Counted from the stretch's first letter, positions 19,376-27,846 are shown. The stretch is 64,000 nucleotides of DNA from Bradyrhizobium sp. BTAi1 (GCF_000015165.1 NC_009485.1:2458001-2522000), one strand, 5' to 3'. The notes: generated by a model not told the origin, from the sequence alone. Numbers and translations: made by a program.

Positions 19376-19619
19376 TTCTTTCAGGCACAAGCGTTTTGCT
19401 ATCCCGGTGCCTCGATCTTTCCCGCGATCAGATCGGTTCTCGTCCAGCGCCGCGGCGACGTGCCTGTGCGCGCGGATTGCGGAATTTGCCAAGTCCTGGT
19501 CCGAGCTTGATGTGCGAGGCCGGTCCGGCGCGGCCGTATGATTCTCGCGGATTTTCCGACCGTATGATCTTTCGCTGCTACGCTGAACCCGCGCGGCGAT
19601 GAAACAAGGTGATCCCGAG

Positions 19620-20126
19620 ATGACGGCGCGACATTCACCGAAGGCACGTCCGGCCAAGCCGACGGCGGCCGCATGGCGTCACGCCAATGTCGGCCGGCTG
19701 CTCAACAATGCGGTGCGCCGGTTCGAGTCGCGGGTTCTCGAACTCATGGCGGCCAGCGGTCACGGCGCGACGCGCATCGCCCATGTCAGCCTCACCCGCA
19801 ATCTCGACGTCGACGGCACGCGGCTGACCGAGCTTGCGCGCCGCGCCTCGATGAGCAAGCAGGCGATGGGCGAGCTGGTCGACCAATGCGCGGAGCTCGG
19901 GCTGGTCGCGCGCGAGGTCGATCCGCAGGACGGGCGTGCGCGCATCGTGCGCTTCACGCCGGCCGGCATGAAATGGCTTCAGGCATTCGGCGATGCCGTC
20001 GACGTGGCCGAGGCGGAGATGCGCAAGGAGCTCGGCAAGGCAGCGATGGAAGCGATCGTCGAGGGCCTGTCGGCCTATGGTGCGCGCTTCGATACGCTGG
20101 GTCCGTCAGATAGTCAGGTTACTTGA
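19620..20126 (+). CDS. MarR-family transcriptional regulator
   Basis: This winged-helix regulator has about 168 residues. The N-terminal 20 residues are basic and Pro-rich, followed by a helical dimerisation segment and the winged-helix core with LTELARRASMSKQAMGELVDQ as helix-turn-helix and REVDPQDGRARIVRFTPAG as the wing, the typical MarR pattern. The ATG at 19620 has AAGGTG 8 bases upstream; an earlier ATG at 19599 would add 7 residues. It lies directly upstream of, and in line with, a flavin monooxygenase gene, and an inverted repeat covering its stop codon is a plausible operator. The effector is probably an aromatic substrate, which is inference. Confidence 0.87.
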   Translation: MTARHSPKARPAKPTAAAWRHANVGRLLNNAVRRFESRVLELMAASGHGATRIAHVSLTRNLDVDGTRLTELARRASMSKQAMGELVDQCAELGLVAREVDPQDGRARIVRFTPAGMKWLQAFGDAVDVAEAEMRKELGKAAMEAIVEGLSAYGARFDTLGPSDSQVT

Positions 20127-20130
20127 CTAT
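20110..20130. promoter_or_regulatory. candidate MarR operator
   Basis: ATAGTCA and TGACTAT form a perfect 7-base inverted repeat separated by 7 bases. It covers the MarR stop codon and sits 47 bases before the monooxygenase start. Its length and symmetry fit MarR dimers, but no second copy upstream of the regulator gene was noticed. Confidence 0.4.
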
Positions 20131-20176
20131 TTGACCGGACGCTGTAGCGTCCCTTGAACACCAGGGGAACAGCGCC

Positions 20177-21850
20177 GTGGCGCCACGATCGACCACCTCC
20201 GTCCTGATCGTGGGCGGCGGGCCCTGCGGGTTGATGCTCGCCAACGAGCTCGGCCGCCGCGGCGTGTCCACCATTCTGATCGATGAGAAGCCGGGCACGG
20301 CTTTCAACCCCCAGGCCAATGCGACCCAGGCGCGAACGATGGAGCACTACCGCCGGCTCGGTTTCGCCGACGAGATCCGACGCGCCGGCCTGCCGTCCGG
20401 CTATCCGACCGACGTTGCCTATTTCACCCGCTACGCGACCTATGAGCTCGCGCGATTCCAGCTGCCGTCGGCCGCGCGCGCCACCAAGTTGGTCAAGGAG
20501 CTGTCCGGGTCGTGGAGCGCGGCCGAGTTGCCACATCGCGTGTCGCAGAAATTTGTCGAGGCGATCCTGCGCAGGCACGCGGCGCAGCTCCCGGGCGTTC
20601 AGCTGCATTACGGTCATCGATTGATCGGCTATCGGGCCGACGAGGACGGCATCGTAGCGGAGGTCGAACGCCTCGGTGACCGCGCGCGCTTCGAGATCTG
20701 CGCATCCTTCGTGGTGGGAGCCGACGGTCCGCGTTCGACGGTCCGTCAATCCCTGGGCATCTCCTATGGCGGCACCACCGGCGTGCAACGTGATTTCATG
20801 GGCGGCCGCATGCTCGCGGTCTATGTCCGCTCGCCCGAATTCTACGCAAGCGTTCCGCATGCCCGCGCCTGGATGTATGTCTGCTTCAACGGCGATCGCC
20901 GGGCGTTCATGGCTGCCGTGAACGGGCACGACGAGTTCGCCTTCCATACCCAGTTGCGGCCGGGCGAGGATGAGAGCGCAATCACTTCGGCCGATGCGCG
21001 AGCGGCGTTTCAGCGCGCATGCGGCGCGGCCATTCCGTGCGAGGTGCTCTCGCATCTGACCTGGACCGCAGGCCACGCGCTCGTTGCCGAGAGCATGCAG
21101 CGCGGCCGGGTGTTTCTCGGTGGCGACGCCGCGCACCTGTTCACGCCGACCGGCGGGCTCGGCTACAACACTGCGATCGAGGACGCGGTCAATCTCGGCT
21201 GGAAGCTCGCCAGCGTCGTCAAGGGCGTCAGTCCGCTGCGGCTGCTCGACAGCTACCAAGCCGAGCGCCGTCCGCTGGCGTTGCGGAACACTGACTACGC
21301 GCGACGCTTCGCCGACTCGCTCGGCCTGTTCGCGGCCGCGCCCGAGATCGAAGACGCGACGGAGGCGGGGGCCGAGGCGCGCCGCAGCGCCGGCGTCTAT
21401 CTTGATCAGCATGCGCGCGCCGAGTTCAACATCCCCGGTATCACCTTCGGCGGCCGCTACGATGGCTCGCCGATCATTGTCTCCGACGGCTCTGTGCCGC
21501 CCCCCGATGCAGCCAATGTCTATGTGCCGAGCGCCTGTCCAGGGGGCCGCGCACCGCACGTCTGGCTGCAGCACGACGTGTCGCTGTACGATCGCTTCGG
21601 CTTTGAATGGACGCTGCTGAGGTTCGAAGGCTGCGACGTCGACGAGGATCGGCTGCATGACGACGCGAGGTCGCTTCGCGCTGAGTTGACGATCGTGACC
21701 TTGCCGCGCGCCTTGCGCGAGCTCTATGAAGCCGATCTCGCCTTGATCCGTCCCGATCAGGTCGTGGCTTGGCGTGGCAGCGCGGCGCAGGCCGATCAGT
21801 TCGGGCGCGTGCTGGCGCTGGCCCTCGGGCAAGATGTGACCGCTCGCTGA
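20177..21850 (+). CDS. FAD-dependent aromatic monooxygenase (PheA/TfdB/MhpA family)
   Basis: This 557-residue flavoprotein hydroxylase would use NAD(P)H and O2 to hydroxylate an aromatic ring. The dinucleotide fold is VLIVGGGPCGLMLANELGRR near residues 9-28, the conserved Asp-Gly motif is VVGADGPRSTVRQ near residue 185, and the flavin-ribityl motif is VFLGGDAAHLFTPTGGLGYN near residue 312, followed by DAVNLGWKLA. A C-terminal thioredoxin-like domain follows, as in phenol hydroxylases. The GTG start has AGGGGA about 9 bases upstream. The adjacent MarR gene is the likely local regulator. The substrate is unknown; no ring-cleavage gene is adjacent. Confidence 0.88.
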   Translation: MAPRSTTSVLIVGGGPCGLMLANELGRRGVSTILIDEKPGTAFNPQANATQARTMEHYRRLGFADEIRRAGLPSGYPTDVAYFTRYATYELARFQLPSAARATKLVKELSGSWSAAELPHRVSQKFVEAILRRHAAQLPGVQLHYGHRLIGYRADEDGIVAEVERLGDRARFEICASFVVGADGPRSTVRQSLGISYGGTTGVQRDFMGGRMLAVYVRSPEFYASVPHARAWMYVCFNGDRRAFMAAVNGHDEFAFHTQLRPGEDESAITSADARAAFQRACGAAIPCEVLSHLTWTAGHALVAESMQRGRVFLGGDAAHLFTPTGGLGYNTAIEDAVNLGWKLASVVKGVSPLRLLDSYQAERRPLALRNTDYARRFADSLGLFAAAPEIEDATEAGAEARRSAGVYLDQHARAEFNIPGITFGGRYDGSPIIVSDGSVPPPDAANVYVPSACPGGRAPHVWLQHDVSLYDRFGFEWTLLRFEGCDVDEDRLHDDARSLRAELTIVTLPRALRELYEADLALIRPDQVVAWRGSAAQADQFGRVLALALGQDVTAR

Positions 21851-22048
21851 AGCGCCCGCGGTCGCCGCGCGCTGCCCGCCGACGCGAGCAAGGCAGAACG
21901 TCCCAGCCACGCTGTTCGGCGGGAACCCGAGTGCCGCCGGGCTCGCCGACCCCCCTGGAGAGCGGCGGCCGACACGATCCTAGGAACCATCGCAGGCTCC
22001 GACTCTTGCCGTGGCGACGATACGGCTCTCAACCCTCGGAGATCGACG

Positions 22049-22597
22049 ATGACCAGACTGATCGGCGCTCATCAGAAGCGAATCATCCAGACCGCACTGG
22101 CCGCCTGCGCCACGACCCTGCTCGTGGCTTCGGGCGCGACCGCTGCGCCGAAAGGACAATCGGCCGCCAAGGACCAGCACTTCATGACCGAAGCGATCGA
22201 AGGCGATCTCGCCGAGGTGAACATGGGCAAGCTGGCGCAGCAGAAGGGCCAGAGCGACCAGGTCAAGCAGTTCGGGCAGGCGCTGCAGCAGGACCATGGG
22301 GATCATCTGCAGAAGGCGCAGCAATTGGCGCAACAGAACGGCATCACGGTGCCGTCGGAACCGAACAAGCAGCAATTGGCGATCTATAACCGGCTGGACG
22401 CGCTCCAGGGCAACCGTTTCGACCAGGCCTTTGCCAAGGCCATGGTTCGCGATCACGAGAAGGACATCGCGAAATACAAGAAGGAAGCTGCAGCGAAATC
22501 GCCGCTGTCGGATTTCGCCCAGCAGACCGTGCCGGTTCTGCAGAAGCATCTGGACATGGCGAGATCGCTGGCCTCCGGCAAGAGCAGCGGCAGCTGA
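22049..22597 (+). CDS. DUF4142 exported protein
   Basis: This 182-residue protein carries a signal peptide (basic first 11 residues, then a hydrophobic Ala/Leu stretch ending near GATAAPKG, residue 35). The mature part is an all-helical DUF4142 domain with two repeated motifs of the ferritin-like type: DQHFMTEAIEGDLAEVNMG and FDQAFAKAMVRDHEKDIAKYKK. The family is annotated as predicted outer membrane or periplasmic protein, function unknown, and it is abundant in soil bacteria. The ribosome site CGGAG lies about 10 bases before the ATG. It stands alone, convergent with a Crp-family gene. Confidence 0.85.
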   Translation: MTRLIGAHQKRIIQTALAACATTLLVASGATAAPKGQSAAKDQHFMTEAIEGDLAEVNMGKLAQQKGQSDQVKQFGQALQQDHGDHLQKAQQLAQQNGITVPSEPNKQQLAIYNRLDALQGNRFDQAFAKAMVRDHEKDIAKYKKEAAAKSPLSDFAQQTVPVLQKHLDMARSLASGKSSGS

Positions 22598-22803
22598 CGC
22601 CGCGTTGTCGCGAGAGCCCCATTGTCGCTGCTCGGCGGAAGCTGCGGACGCCAGCCGAGCAGCATGAAGCTGCGCGTCTGGCTGCCGGAGCCGTCGTAGA
22701 CGGTATGGCCCGTCGCTGTTGAAGATGCGGGCGACCATGATGTCGAGGTGATACCCGCCAAGGGAGTCGACCATCCGCGTCTCTGCAGGCGCGCTGGCCC
22801 GCG

Positions 22804-23628
22804 TCATAGCAGGCGCGTGGGCGATCGTGTCAACATGGCCGCTTGCTGCAACTCGAGCGGGGGATCGGACGCCTGCCGCGGAGCCGAATGCGTCTCCAGC
22901 ACCGGCAGCCGGCGGAGCATGAGATAATCGGCGTTGAAGTCCGCCAGCCGCACGAGGCCCGCCCAGTCGGTCACCGCGATCGTGCGTGAATGCCAATGCA
23001 GCAGCGCGCGGCGCCGCAGCTCCTGAATGGTGCGATTGGCATGAACCGGTGAGATGCCGCAGATTGCGGCCAGATCGGGTTGGGTGAAGGGAGATGGAAA
23101 GCGCAGATCGCGGCCGAGGCCGACGGCGCGCAGCCGCACTGTGATCTCGCAGATCAGATGTGCGACGCGGCTCAGGGAATCCCGGCTGCCGAGGTTGGTG
23201 AGCCATGTTCGCAGCGTCGCGGTCTCCGCAAGCGACGTCAGCGTCAAGGCATGGGCGAGGCGCGCCGACTGTGCCTTCGCTTCGCGAAAGAACGCATGCG
23301 GCACGAACGCGGCCACGACCGGGCTCAGCGTGCACAGCGTGGCCGTCACGGCAGGCGAGACCATGGTGTACAGGTTCGGCACATCGCCGGGAACGTAGAT
23401 GGAGGTGATCTGGCCGGCCCCGGCGTCGGTGTCCTTCCAGCACACATAGCCCTGCAGGAGAACACAGCAGACGGAGGGTTCGTCGTTCTTGCGCCAAATG
23501 TCATGATGCGAGGCGAAGCTCCGGATCGAGCTGGGCATTCGCGCCAGCAATTCCAGATCGTCGCCCGACAGTTCTATCAGGCTCGTCAGCCGGTCGGCCA
23601 ACTTGGTCAACGCAAAACCTGCCTGCAT
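22804..23628 (-). CDS. Crp/Fnr-family transcriptional regulator
   Basis: This regulator of about 274 residues has an N-terminal cyclic-nucleotide-binding-like beta-barrel (including LLQGYVCWKDTDAGAGQITSI and a PGD turn) and a C-terminal Crp-type helix-turn-helix, FTQPDLAAICGISPVHANRT, near residues 200-220. It lacks the N-terminal Cys cluster of FNR, so it is not an obvious oxygen sensor. The C-terminal 60 residues extend beyond the winged helix, with a Pro/Ser-rich tail. The ATG at 23628 fits the family length; the open frame upstream looks non-coding. It is one of many such regulators found in Bradyrhizobium; the effector is unknown. Confidence 0.83.
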   Translation of the reverse strand: MQAGFALTKLADRLTSLIELSGDDLELLARMPSSIRSFASHHDIWRKNDEPSVCCVLLQGYVCWKDTDAGAGQITSIYVPGDVPNLYTMVSPAVTATLCTLSPVVAAFVPHAFFREAKAQSARLAHALTLTSLAETATLRTWLTNLGSRDSLSRVAHLICEITVRLRAVGLGRDLRFPSPFTQPDLAAICGISPVHANRTIQELRRRALLHWHSRTIAVTDWAGLVRLADFNADYLMLRRLPVLETHSAPRQASDPPLELQQAAMLTRSPTRLL

Positions 23629-24048
23629 CCCGCGCCCATCCTCGGTCCATCGGTTGCGGAGAATCTTGCGCCCGGAATTGATCTCAACATTCGCAAGTTC
23701 ATATTGTTCCTCTGCGCGGGACGGGCAGGACGTTCCTTCACCGGAAACCTTCGCGGCCGCGCGCGCGTCGGACGCTGCTGTATTCCAGGCCACGCGAGAT
23801 CAAGCCGGATCAGGTTCACGACCCATCATGGGATCGCGGCCGCTGTGTCTGGTGGAAGCATTGGGAGGTTGCGACAAGAGTCATGTCGGGTCCCATCTAA
23901 GCAGGTCGTGACCCAGCTTGCCGAGCGCCGCCCACCACCGCGAGGCCGCCGAGGAGGACATGTGCCGGTGCCGGGCCGGGCTGACCGCGTTGCGGAGCGG
24001 TCTTCAGCTTGCTAACGTCGCGTGGTTTGGGCCGAATGAGAGGCGCTG
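23629..24048. other. 420-base stretch without a gene
   Basis: This is the intergenic region between the starts of the divergent Crp-family gene and a small hypothetical gene. I see no tRNA, repeat unit or convincing small reading frame. It presumably contains both promoters, but no consensus element is clear. Confidence 0.55.
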
Positions 24049-24321
24049 GTGACGGAGACGGAAAAGGCCGAGCAGGTGGTGGCGGCGCTGAGGTCGGCGC
24101 AGGCTGCGGCTCCGGATGCTGCATTGCAGATGTTGAATGGGTTGATGGGGCTGGTGCGGAGCCCGAGCGACGCGCAGCCGTTCGAGACCGAAGAGGCCCG
24201 GTCGTCGGCCTTCCTGTCGATCTGCGAGGTCGGCAAGGCGCTGCACCGGGGATTGCCGACCGATGCGCTTTGGCCGGCGGCGGTGTCGGCCAGCGAGCGA
24301 TGGCTGTCGCTCGCCAGATGA
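24049..24321 (+). CDS. small hypothetical protein
   Basis: This is a 90-residue acidic, helical protein starting MTETEKAEQVVAALRSAQ, with no membrane segment and a single Cys. No family is recognised. The start is a GTG with GAGG about 9 bases upstream. Its stop overlaps the ATG of the following GNAT gene (ATGA), so the two are translationally coupled and may work together, for example as an acetyltransferase and its partner. That pairing is inference. Confidence 0.6.
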   Translation: MTETEKAEQVVAALRSAQAAAPDAALQMLNGLMGLVRSPSDAQPFETEEARSSAFLSICEVGKALHRGLPTDALWPAAVSASERWLSLAR

Positions 24322-24839
24322 GCGCACGTCAAGCCAACGTGGCTGGCTCTAACTGGCGTGCCATGACTGTCGACGACCTCGCCAGTGTCGATGTGATTGC
24401 AGCCCGGGTGCATCCCTCTTATCCCGAAGACCACGCCGTGTTTGCTGAGCGTTTGCGTCTGCATGCTACGGGATGCCGCGTGCTGATGACGGGCGGCGAG
24501 ATCGCCGGCTATGTGATCAGCCATCCGTGGCATCTGGGCGAGCCACCGGCATTGAACGCCTTGCTCGGCGGTCTCCCCGAAGCGGCTGCGACCTATTACG
24601 TCCACGATCTGGCGCTGCTGCCGGATGCCCGCGGCAGCGGTGCCGCGTCCTGGATCGTTGCGCAGCTGGTTCGGCATGCACGCGATCTCAACCTGCCGTC
24701 GCTCTCGCTGGTCGCGGTCAACGGCTCGACGCCGTTCTGGACGAAGCAGGGGTTTGCGGCGATGGCAGCCGAGAACTGCGACAGCAAGCTCGCGAGCTAT
24801 GGCGCGGATGCGCATCTGATGCGACGTCTGCTCAGTTGA
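24318..24839 (+). CDS. GNAT acetyltransferase
   Basis: This 173-residue protein has the GNAT fold: the beta-alpha start MTVDDLASVDVIAARVHPSY, the central strand EIAGYVISHPW, then VHDLALLPDARGSGAASWIV as motif A (residues about 95-115) with the acetyl-CoA loop altered to RGSGAA. The C-terminal part has the NGSTPFWTKQGF segment typical of the fold. The ATG at 24318 overlaps the preceding stop by 4 bases. The acceptor is unknown. A strong hairpin follows 22 bases after the stop. Confidence 0.82.
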   Translation: MSARQANVAGSNWRAMTVDDLASVDVIAARVHPSYPEDHAVFAERLRLHATGCRVLMTGGEIAGYVISHPWHLGEPPALNALLGGLPEAAATYYVHDLALLPDARGSGAASWIVAQLVRHARDLNLPSLSLVAVNGSTPFWTKQGFAAMAAENCDSKLASYGADAHLMRRLLS

Positions 24840-24861
24840 GCAGCTCGCCCTCCATGCGCGA

Positions 24862-24892
24862 ATAACGGCCCGGTCATCGACCGGGCCGTTAT
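24862..24892. terminator. bidirectional hairpin terminator
   Basis: A perfect 14-base stem (ATAACGGCCCGGTC and its complement) with a 3-base loop lies between two convergent genes that end at 24839 and 24902. There is no T-run on either side, so termination may need Rho or may be inefficient, but position and symmetry fit a shared terminator. Confidence 0.65.
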
Positions 24893-24901
24893 CGTCGAGG
24901 C

Positions 24902-25792
24902 TTATTCCGGCATCGACGCCGGGCGACGCCACATGTCGCGCCGCCGGCTGAAGCGGTTGGCGTGCAGCATCCAGCCGGTGACCGGCTTGCCGTCGCGATG
25001 CCGCCCGCCGCTTTCCGCGCCCATCCATGCCGCCACCACGCCCAGCAGCAGCGCGGTTGCCACGGAGAAGGCGAGGATGGTCGTGCTCGCGCGTGAACGT
25101 GACAGCGCCGATTTCGCGTTCGCGATCGTCGTGTCGACGCGACGATCGGCGTCAGGACCGGCAAGCCCGGTCGTCGCGCCGACGAGTTGGACCAGATAGT
25201 TGCGATCGTCGGCGCTGACGCCGCTGTGGCTCGACGCCGTCAACAGGATCCGGCCGGCTTCGCTGCGCGCCGGCGCGAGGTCAGGGCTCGGTGCTCGCCG
25301 TGTGGCCCGGAACAGATGGTCGATCTCGTAGCTCAGCATCGACGGCTCATTGACCGTCTGCGGCGAGCTCAACGGATTCGGCCTGCTGGCCGCCGAGGCG
25401 ACCATGGCCGCCAGCACGGTGCCGAGCACGACCGCCAGCGCCCAGGACGCGACGCCATGCAGTCCGTCACGCTTCTCGGTCTCGTCGCTCTCGGCGAGAT
25501 CATAGGGCGCGCGCACGCGTCCGGCGACGTAGCCGCCACAGCCGAAGCTGACGAGGGCCTGCAGCACGAGGTAGAGGCCGGAGAGCAGCCACAGCGCCAC
25601 GGAGGCGTCGCGCCAGGTCGGCGCCGTGGAGCTGACCCCGAGCCCCACCGTCATCGCGAAGCTGACCAGGATCGACGAGACGGCACCGGCGGTGAGAGCG
25701 CCTGCAATGACCGGGGTCCATTGCAGCGTCCAGCGGTCGGCAGCCGCGCGCCCGATGGGTGCCGCGGCGATCGGCGTGGTTTCCATGCTCAT
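24902..25792 (-). CDS. hypothetical membrane protein
   Basis: This 296-residue protein has about five hydrophobic segments: around 27-50, 65-88, 110-132 and 233-252, with a weaker one between. A soluble loop of about 100 residues (about 135-230) is rich in Ser, Ala and Arg. No family is recognised, although similar proteins occur in Bradyrhizobium, some annotated only as membrane proteins. The ATG at 25792 has AAGG 6 bases upstream; a second ATG lies two codons later. It starts 10 bases after a 24-codon membrane peptide gene, with which it is probably cotranscribed. Confidence 0.72.
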   Translation of the reverse strand: MSMETTPIAAAPIGRAAADRWTLQWTPVIAGALTAGAVSSILVSFAMTVGLGVSSTAPTWRDASVALWLLSGLYLVLQALVSFGCGGYVAGRVRAPYDLAESDETEKRDGLHGVASWALAVVLGTVLAAMVASAASRPNPLSSPQTVNEPSMLSYEIDHLFRATRRAPSPDLAPARSEAGRILLTASSHSGVSADDRNYLVQLVGATTGLAGPDADRRVDTTIANAKSALSRSRASTTILAFSVATALLLGVVAAWMGAESGGRHRDGKPVTGWMLHANRFSRRRDMWRRPASMPE

Positions 25793-25802
25793 GGCCTTGG
25801 TC

Positions 25803-25877
25803 TCAGCGCAGGCCGAAGAACGACAGAATGGCCATGATGACCACGATCAAGCCGACGAGGTAAATCAGTCCGTCCAT
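25803..25877 (-). CDS. 24-residue single-span membrane peptide
   Basis: This tiny gene encodes MDGLIYLVGLIVVIMAILSF plus four residues (FGLR). It is one hydrophobic transmembrane helix with almost no soluble part. A strong ribosome site, GGAGGA, lies about 6 bases before the ATG at 25877, and the stop is 10 bases before a larger membrane-protein gene. I recall near-identical peptides being annotated in other Bradyrhizobium genomes. Its role might be as a small subunit of the adjacent membrane protein, which is inference. Confidence 0.72.
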   Translation of the reverse strand: MDGLIYLVGLIVVIMAILSFFGLR

Positions 25878-26179
25878 GGTGTCCTCCTCCGTTTGGATCC
25901 GTCGCCCTATAAGCTGTGGCGACGGGCAATGTTCCGATTGCCATGGCCGGCGAACGGAGGAGGGGATGCGGCCATGCAGCATCGACCTGCGCCTGAGCAG
26001 AGAGCCTTTGTCCGAACTTCGAGGAGGTCGGTGGTCCTGCCGCAATGCGGCGGACGGAGCTTCACGATCGCTTCAGTCGGTGCGATCAAAGGGGCATCCG
26101 AGGAGCGGCGACCCAGCCGCCGCACCCCTACACATCAAGCGAGTCCTAGAAGCGGTGCCGGAGGCCGGGGGAGCCGCGT
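25878..26179. other. 302-base stretch without a gene
   Basis: No coding sequence is supported. On the minus strand a GGAAC at 25931-25935 lies about the right distance from a weak -10-like GCTT at 25911-25914 to be a poor match to the general-stress promoter of the 24-residue peptide gene. Nothing else stands out. Confidence 0.4.
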
Positions 26180-26425
26180 TCAATAGCGGGGATAGTAGCC
26201 GCCACGCTGGCGGGCGTAGGCATAGGCCGGGTTGATCCCGCAGCCGGCACTGGTGCCGGACGCGGCAGCCTGGCACTGCTGATAGGTGGCGAACTGACAA
26301 TTGCCGGGATAGCCCCAGCTTCGACCCTGCAGACAATAGCGGTCCTGCGCGGCGGACGCGGGCGAGATCGCGGCGAAACCCGCCAGGACGGCGGCGGACA
26401 GCGAAGCAAATAGCAGGCGGCGCAT
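26180..26425 (-). CDS. DUF3551 exported protein
   Basis: This 81-residue protein has a signal peptide ending near ASAAQ (residue 26) and a short Cys-containing mature part: RYCLQGRSWGYPGNCQFATYQQCQAAASGTSAGC is the region that identifies DUF3551, here spanning about residues 28-62. Four Cys could form two disulfides. The C-terminus is Tyr/Gly/Arg-rich. DUF3551 proteins are numerous in Bradyrhizobium and of unknown function. The ATG at 26425 is set by the signal peptide. A perfect general-stress promoter lies just upstream (separate entry). Confidence 0.85.
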   Translation of the reverse strand: MRRLLFASLSAAVLAGFAAISPASAAQDRYCLQGRSWGYPGNCQFATYQQCQAAASGTSAGCGINPAYAYARQRGGYYPRY

Positions 26426-26457
26426 CGAATTATCCTTGCGTTGAAAGGTGCATTTGC

Positions 26458-26483
26458 AACGCGGGGCTGTGCAAGCGCGTTCC
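26458..26483 (-). promoter_or_regulatory. EcfG-type general-stress promoter of the DUF3551 gene
   Basis: Read on the minus strand, GGAAC (26479-26483) is followed after exactly 17 bases by CGTT (26458-26461). This is the consensus of the alphaproteobacterial PhyR/EcfG general stress response. The start codon is 32 bases downstream of the -10 element, so a short leader is expected. Confidence 0.75.
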
Positions 26484-26563
26484 TCACGCACAACATTAAC
26501 TGTTATCGCCAGCTCACGTCCACACTTAACGCATCAAGCGTGCGGGCGCTCCGGCTCCGCTCC

Positions 26564-26588
26564 GGAACAATCGCGGACTCGCTCGGTT
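26564..26588 (+). promoter_or_regulatory. candidate EcfG-type promoter of the YihY/BrkB gene
   Basis: GGAAC (26564-26568) is followed after 16 bases by GGTT (26585-26588), one base off the CGTT consensus. The gene starts 28 bases downstream at 26617. It faces away from the DUF3551 promoter in the same 190-base intergenic region. Confidence 0.6.
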
Positions 26589-26616
26589 GCTTCCCGGCAA
26601 CAGCGGATGCTCTCCC

Positions 26617-27744
26617 ATGTTCGGTCGATCGAAGAAGTCTAAGGACGCACATCAGGAGACGCCGAATGTGCTCGGCATGCGCAGCATGCGCGGACCGAGC
26701 ACCGGGGGCATGCTGGCGCTGCTCGGCCTGGCGTTTCTGATCCAGTATTTCGAGCAGCGTTCCGAAGAGATGCGTGGCCAGAGATCAAGCACCGCATTGG
26801 GGGATGACCGAGGCCGGCTCGCCAACGCGCCGTCCGAGATTCCGGCGCGAGGGTGGAAGGACGTCCTGTATCGGGTCTATCAGAACATCACCGAGCACAG
26901 GATCGTGGCGCTGGCGGCGGGGATGACGTTCTATACGCTGCTGGCCATCTTTCCGGCGCTGGCGGCGCTGGTCGCGATCTATGGCCTGTTTTCCGATCCG
27001 GCCAGGATCACCGGGCATCTGGAGCAGCTGCAGGGGCTGCTGCCGGGCGGCGCCATCGATATTGCGCGCGATCAGCTCACGCGGGTCTCCGCCAAAGGCA
27101 GCCAGGCCCTCGGTCTGACATTCGGGATCAGCCTGGCGATTTCATTGTGGAGCGCCAATGCCGCCATGAAGTCGCTGTTCGACACGCTCAACGTGGTCTA
27201 TCGCGAGCCGGAGACGCGCGGCTTCTTCAAGCTCAACGCGATCTCGCTGCTGTTCACCGGCGGCGCGATCCTGTTCGCGCTGGTGGCGATCGGCGCCATC
27301 GTCGTGGTCCCGGTGGTGCTGCATTCTATGGGCCTGTCGGATGCCGCCGATCTCCTGCTGCGCATCGGCCGCTGGCCCGCGATCTTCGTCTGCGTGTCGC
27401 TCGGGCTCGCGCTGATCTACCGCTACGGGCCGGATCGCGAGGAGCCGAAATGGCGCTGGATCAGCTGGGGCAGTGCGCTGGCGGCGGCGCTGTGGCTCGG
27501 AGGATCGGCGCTGTTCTCCTGGTATGCGGCGAATTTCGGCAGCTTCAACGCCACCTACGGCTCGCTCGGCGCGGCGATCGGCTTCATGACCTGGATCTGG
27601 ATCTCGGCCATCGTGATCCTGATCGGCGGTGAGCTCGACGCCGAACTGGAGCATCAGACCCTGCGCGACACCACCACCGGCCCGGAGAAGCCGCTCGGCG
27701 CGCGCGGCGCCACCATGGCCGACACGGTCGGCCATTCCACCTGA
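26617..27744 (+). CDS. YihY/virulence factor BrkB family membrane protein
   Basis: This 375-residue inner-membrane protein shows the YihY/BrkB pattern. After a charged N-terminal region of about 85 residues come about six membrane segments, with conserved stretches GMTFYTLLAIFPALAALVAIYG, LGLTFGISLAISLWSANAAMKSLFDTLNVVY and YGSLGAAIGFMTWIWISA present over residues about 95-335 (each seen but not quoted further). The family was once thought to be RNase BN, which is now rejected; the function is unknown. The ATG at 26617 lies downstream of the promoter, whereas an in-frame upstream TTG at 26587 would overlap its -10 element. The C-terminal tail is short and soluble. Confidence 0.88.
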   Translation: MFGRSKKSKDAHQETPNVLGMRSMRGPSTGGMLALLGLAFLIQYFEQRSEEMRGQRSSTALGDDRGRLANAPSEIPARGWKDVLYRVYQNITEHRIVALAAGMTFYTLLAIFPALAALVAIYGLFSDPARITGHLEQLQGLLPGGAIDIARDQLTRVSAKGSQALGLTFGISLAISLWSANAAMKSLFDTLNVVYREPETRGFFKLNAISLLFTGGAILFALVAIGAIVVVPVVLHSMGLSDAADLLLRIGRWPAIFVCVSLGLALIYRYGPDREEPKWRWISWGSALAAALWLGGSALFSWYAANFGSFNATYGSLGAAIGFMTWIWISAIVILIGGELDAELEHQTLRDTTTGPEKPLGARGATMADTVGHST

Positions 27745-27806
27745 TCTATCCGAGCCCCCCACATGCGACCCGGCTGCTCCCGCCGACGGTCGTGGATGCG
27801 CGACGG

Positions 27807-27846
27807 CCGTGTCAGCGGGACGCGGTTCCTTCGGAACCTGACACGG
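27807..27846. repeat. nested inverted repeat upstream of the KaiC-like gene
   Basis: An outer 9-base inverted repeat (CCGTGTCAG at 27807-27815, CTGACACGG at 27838-27846) encloses an inner hairpin GGTTCC-TTC-GGAACC at 27824-27838. The inner GGAAC could also serve as the -35 of a weak stress promoter (separate entry). The whole structure lies about 100 bases before the kaiC-like start. Confidence 0.6.

Noticed and set aside
20114..21910. A minus-strand open frame of about 600 codons opposite the flavin monooxygenase
   Set aside because: Shadow of a gene with intact FAD motifs; no recognisable domain in the shadow.
21900..22048. Stress-type promoter before the DUF4142 gene
   Set aside because: Two GGAAC sequences occur, but neither has CGTT at 16 or 17 bases downstream.
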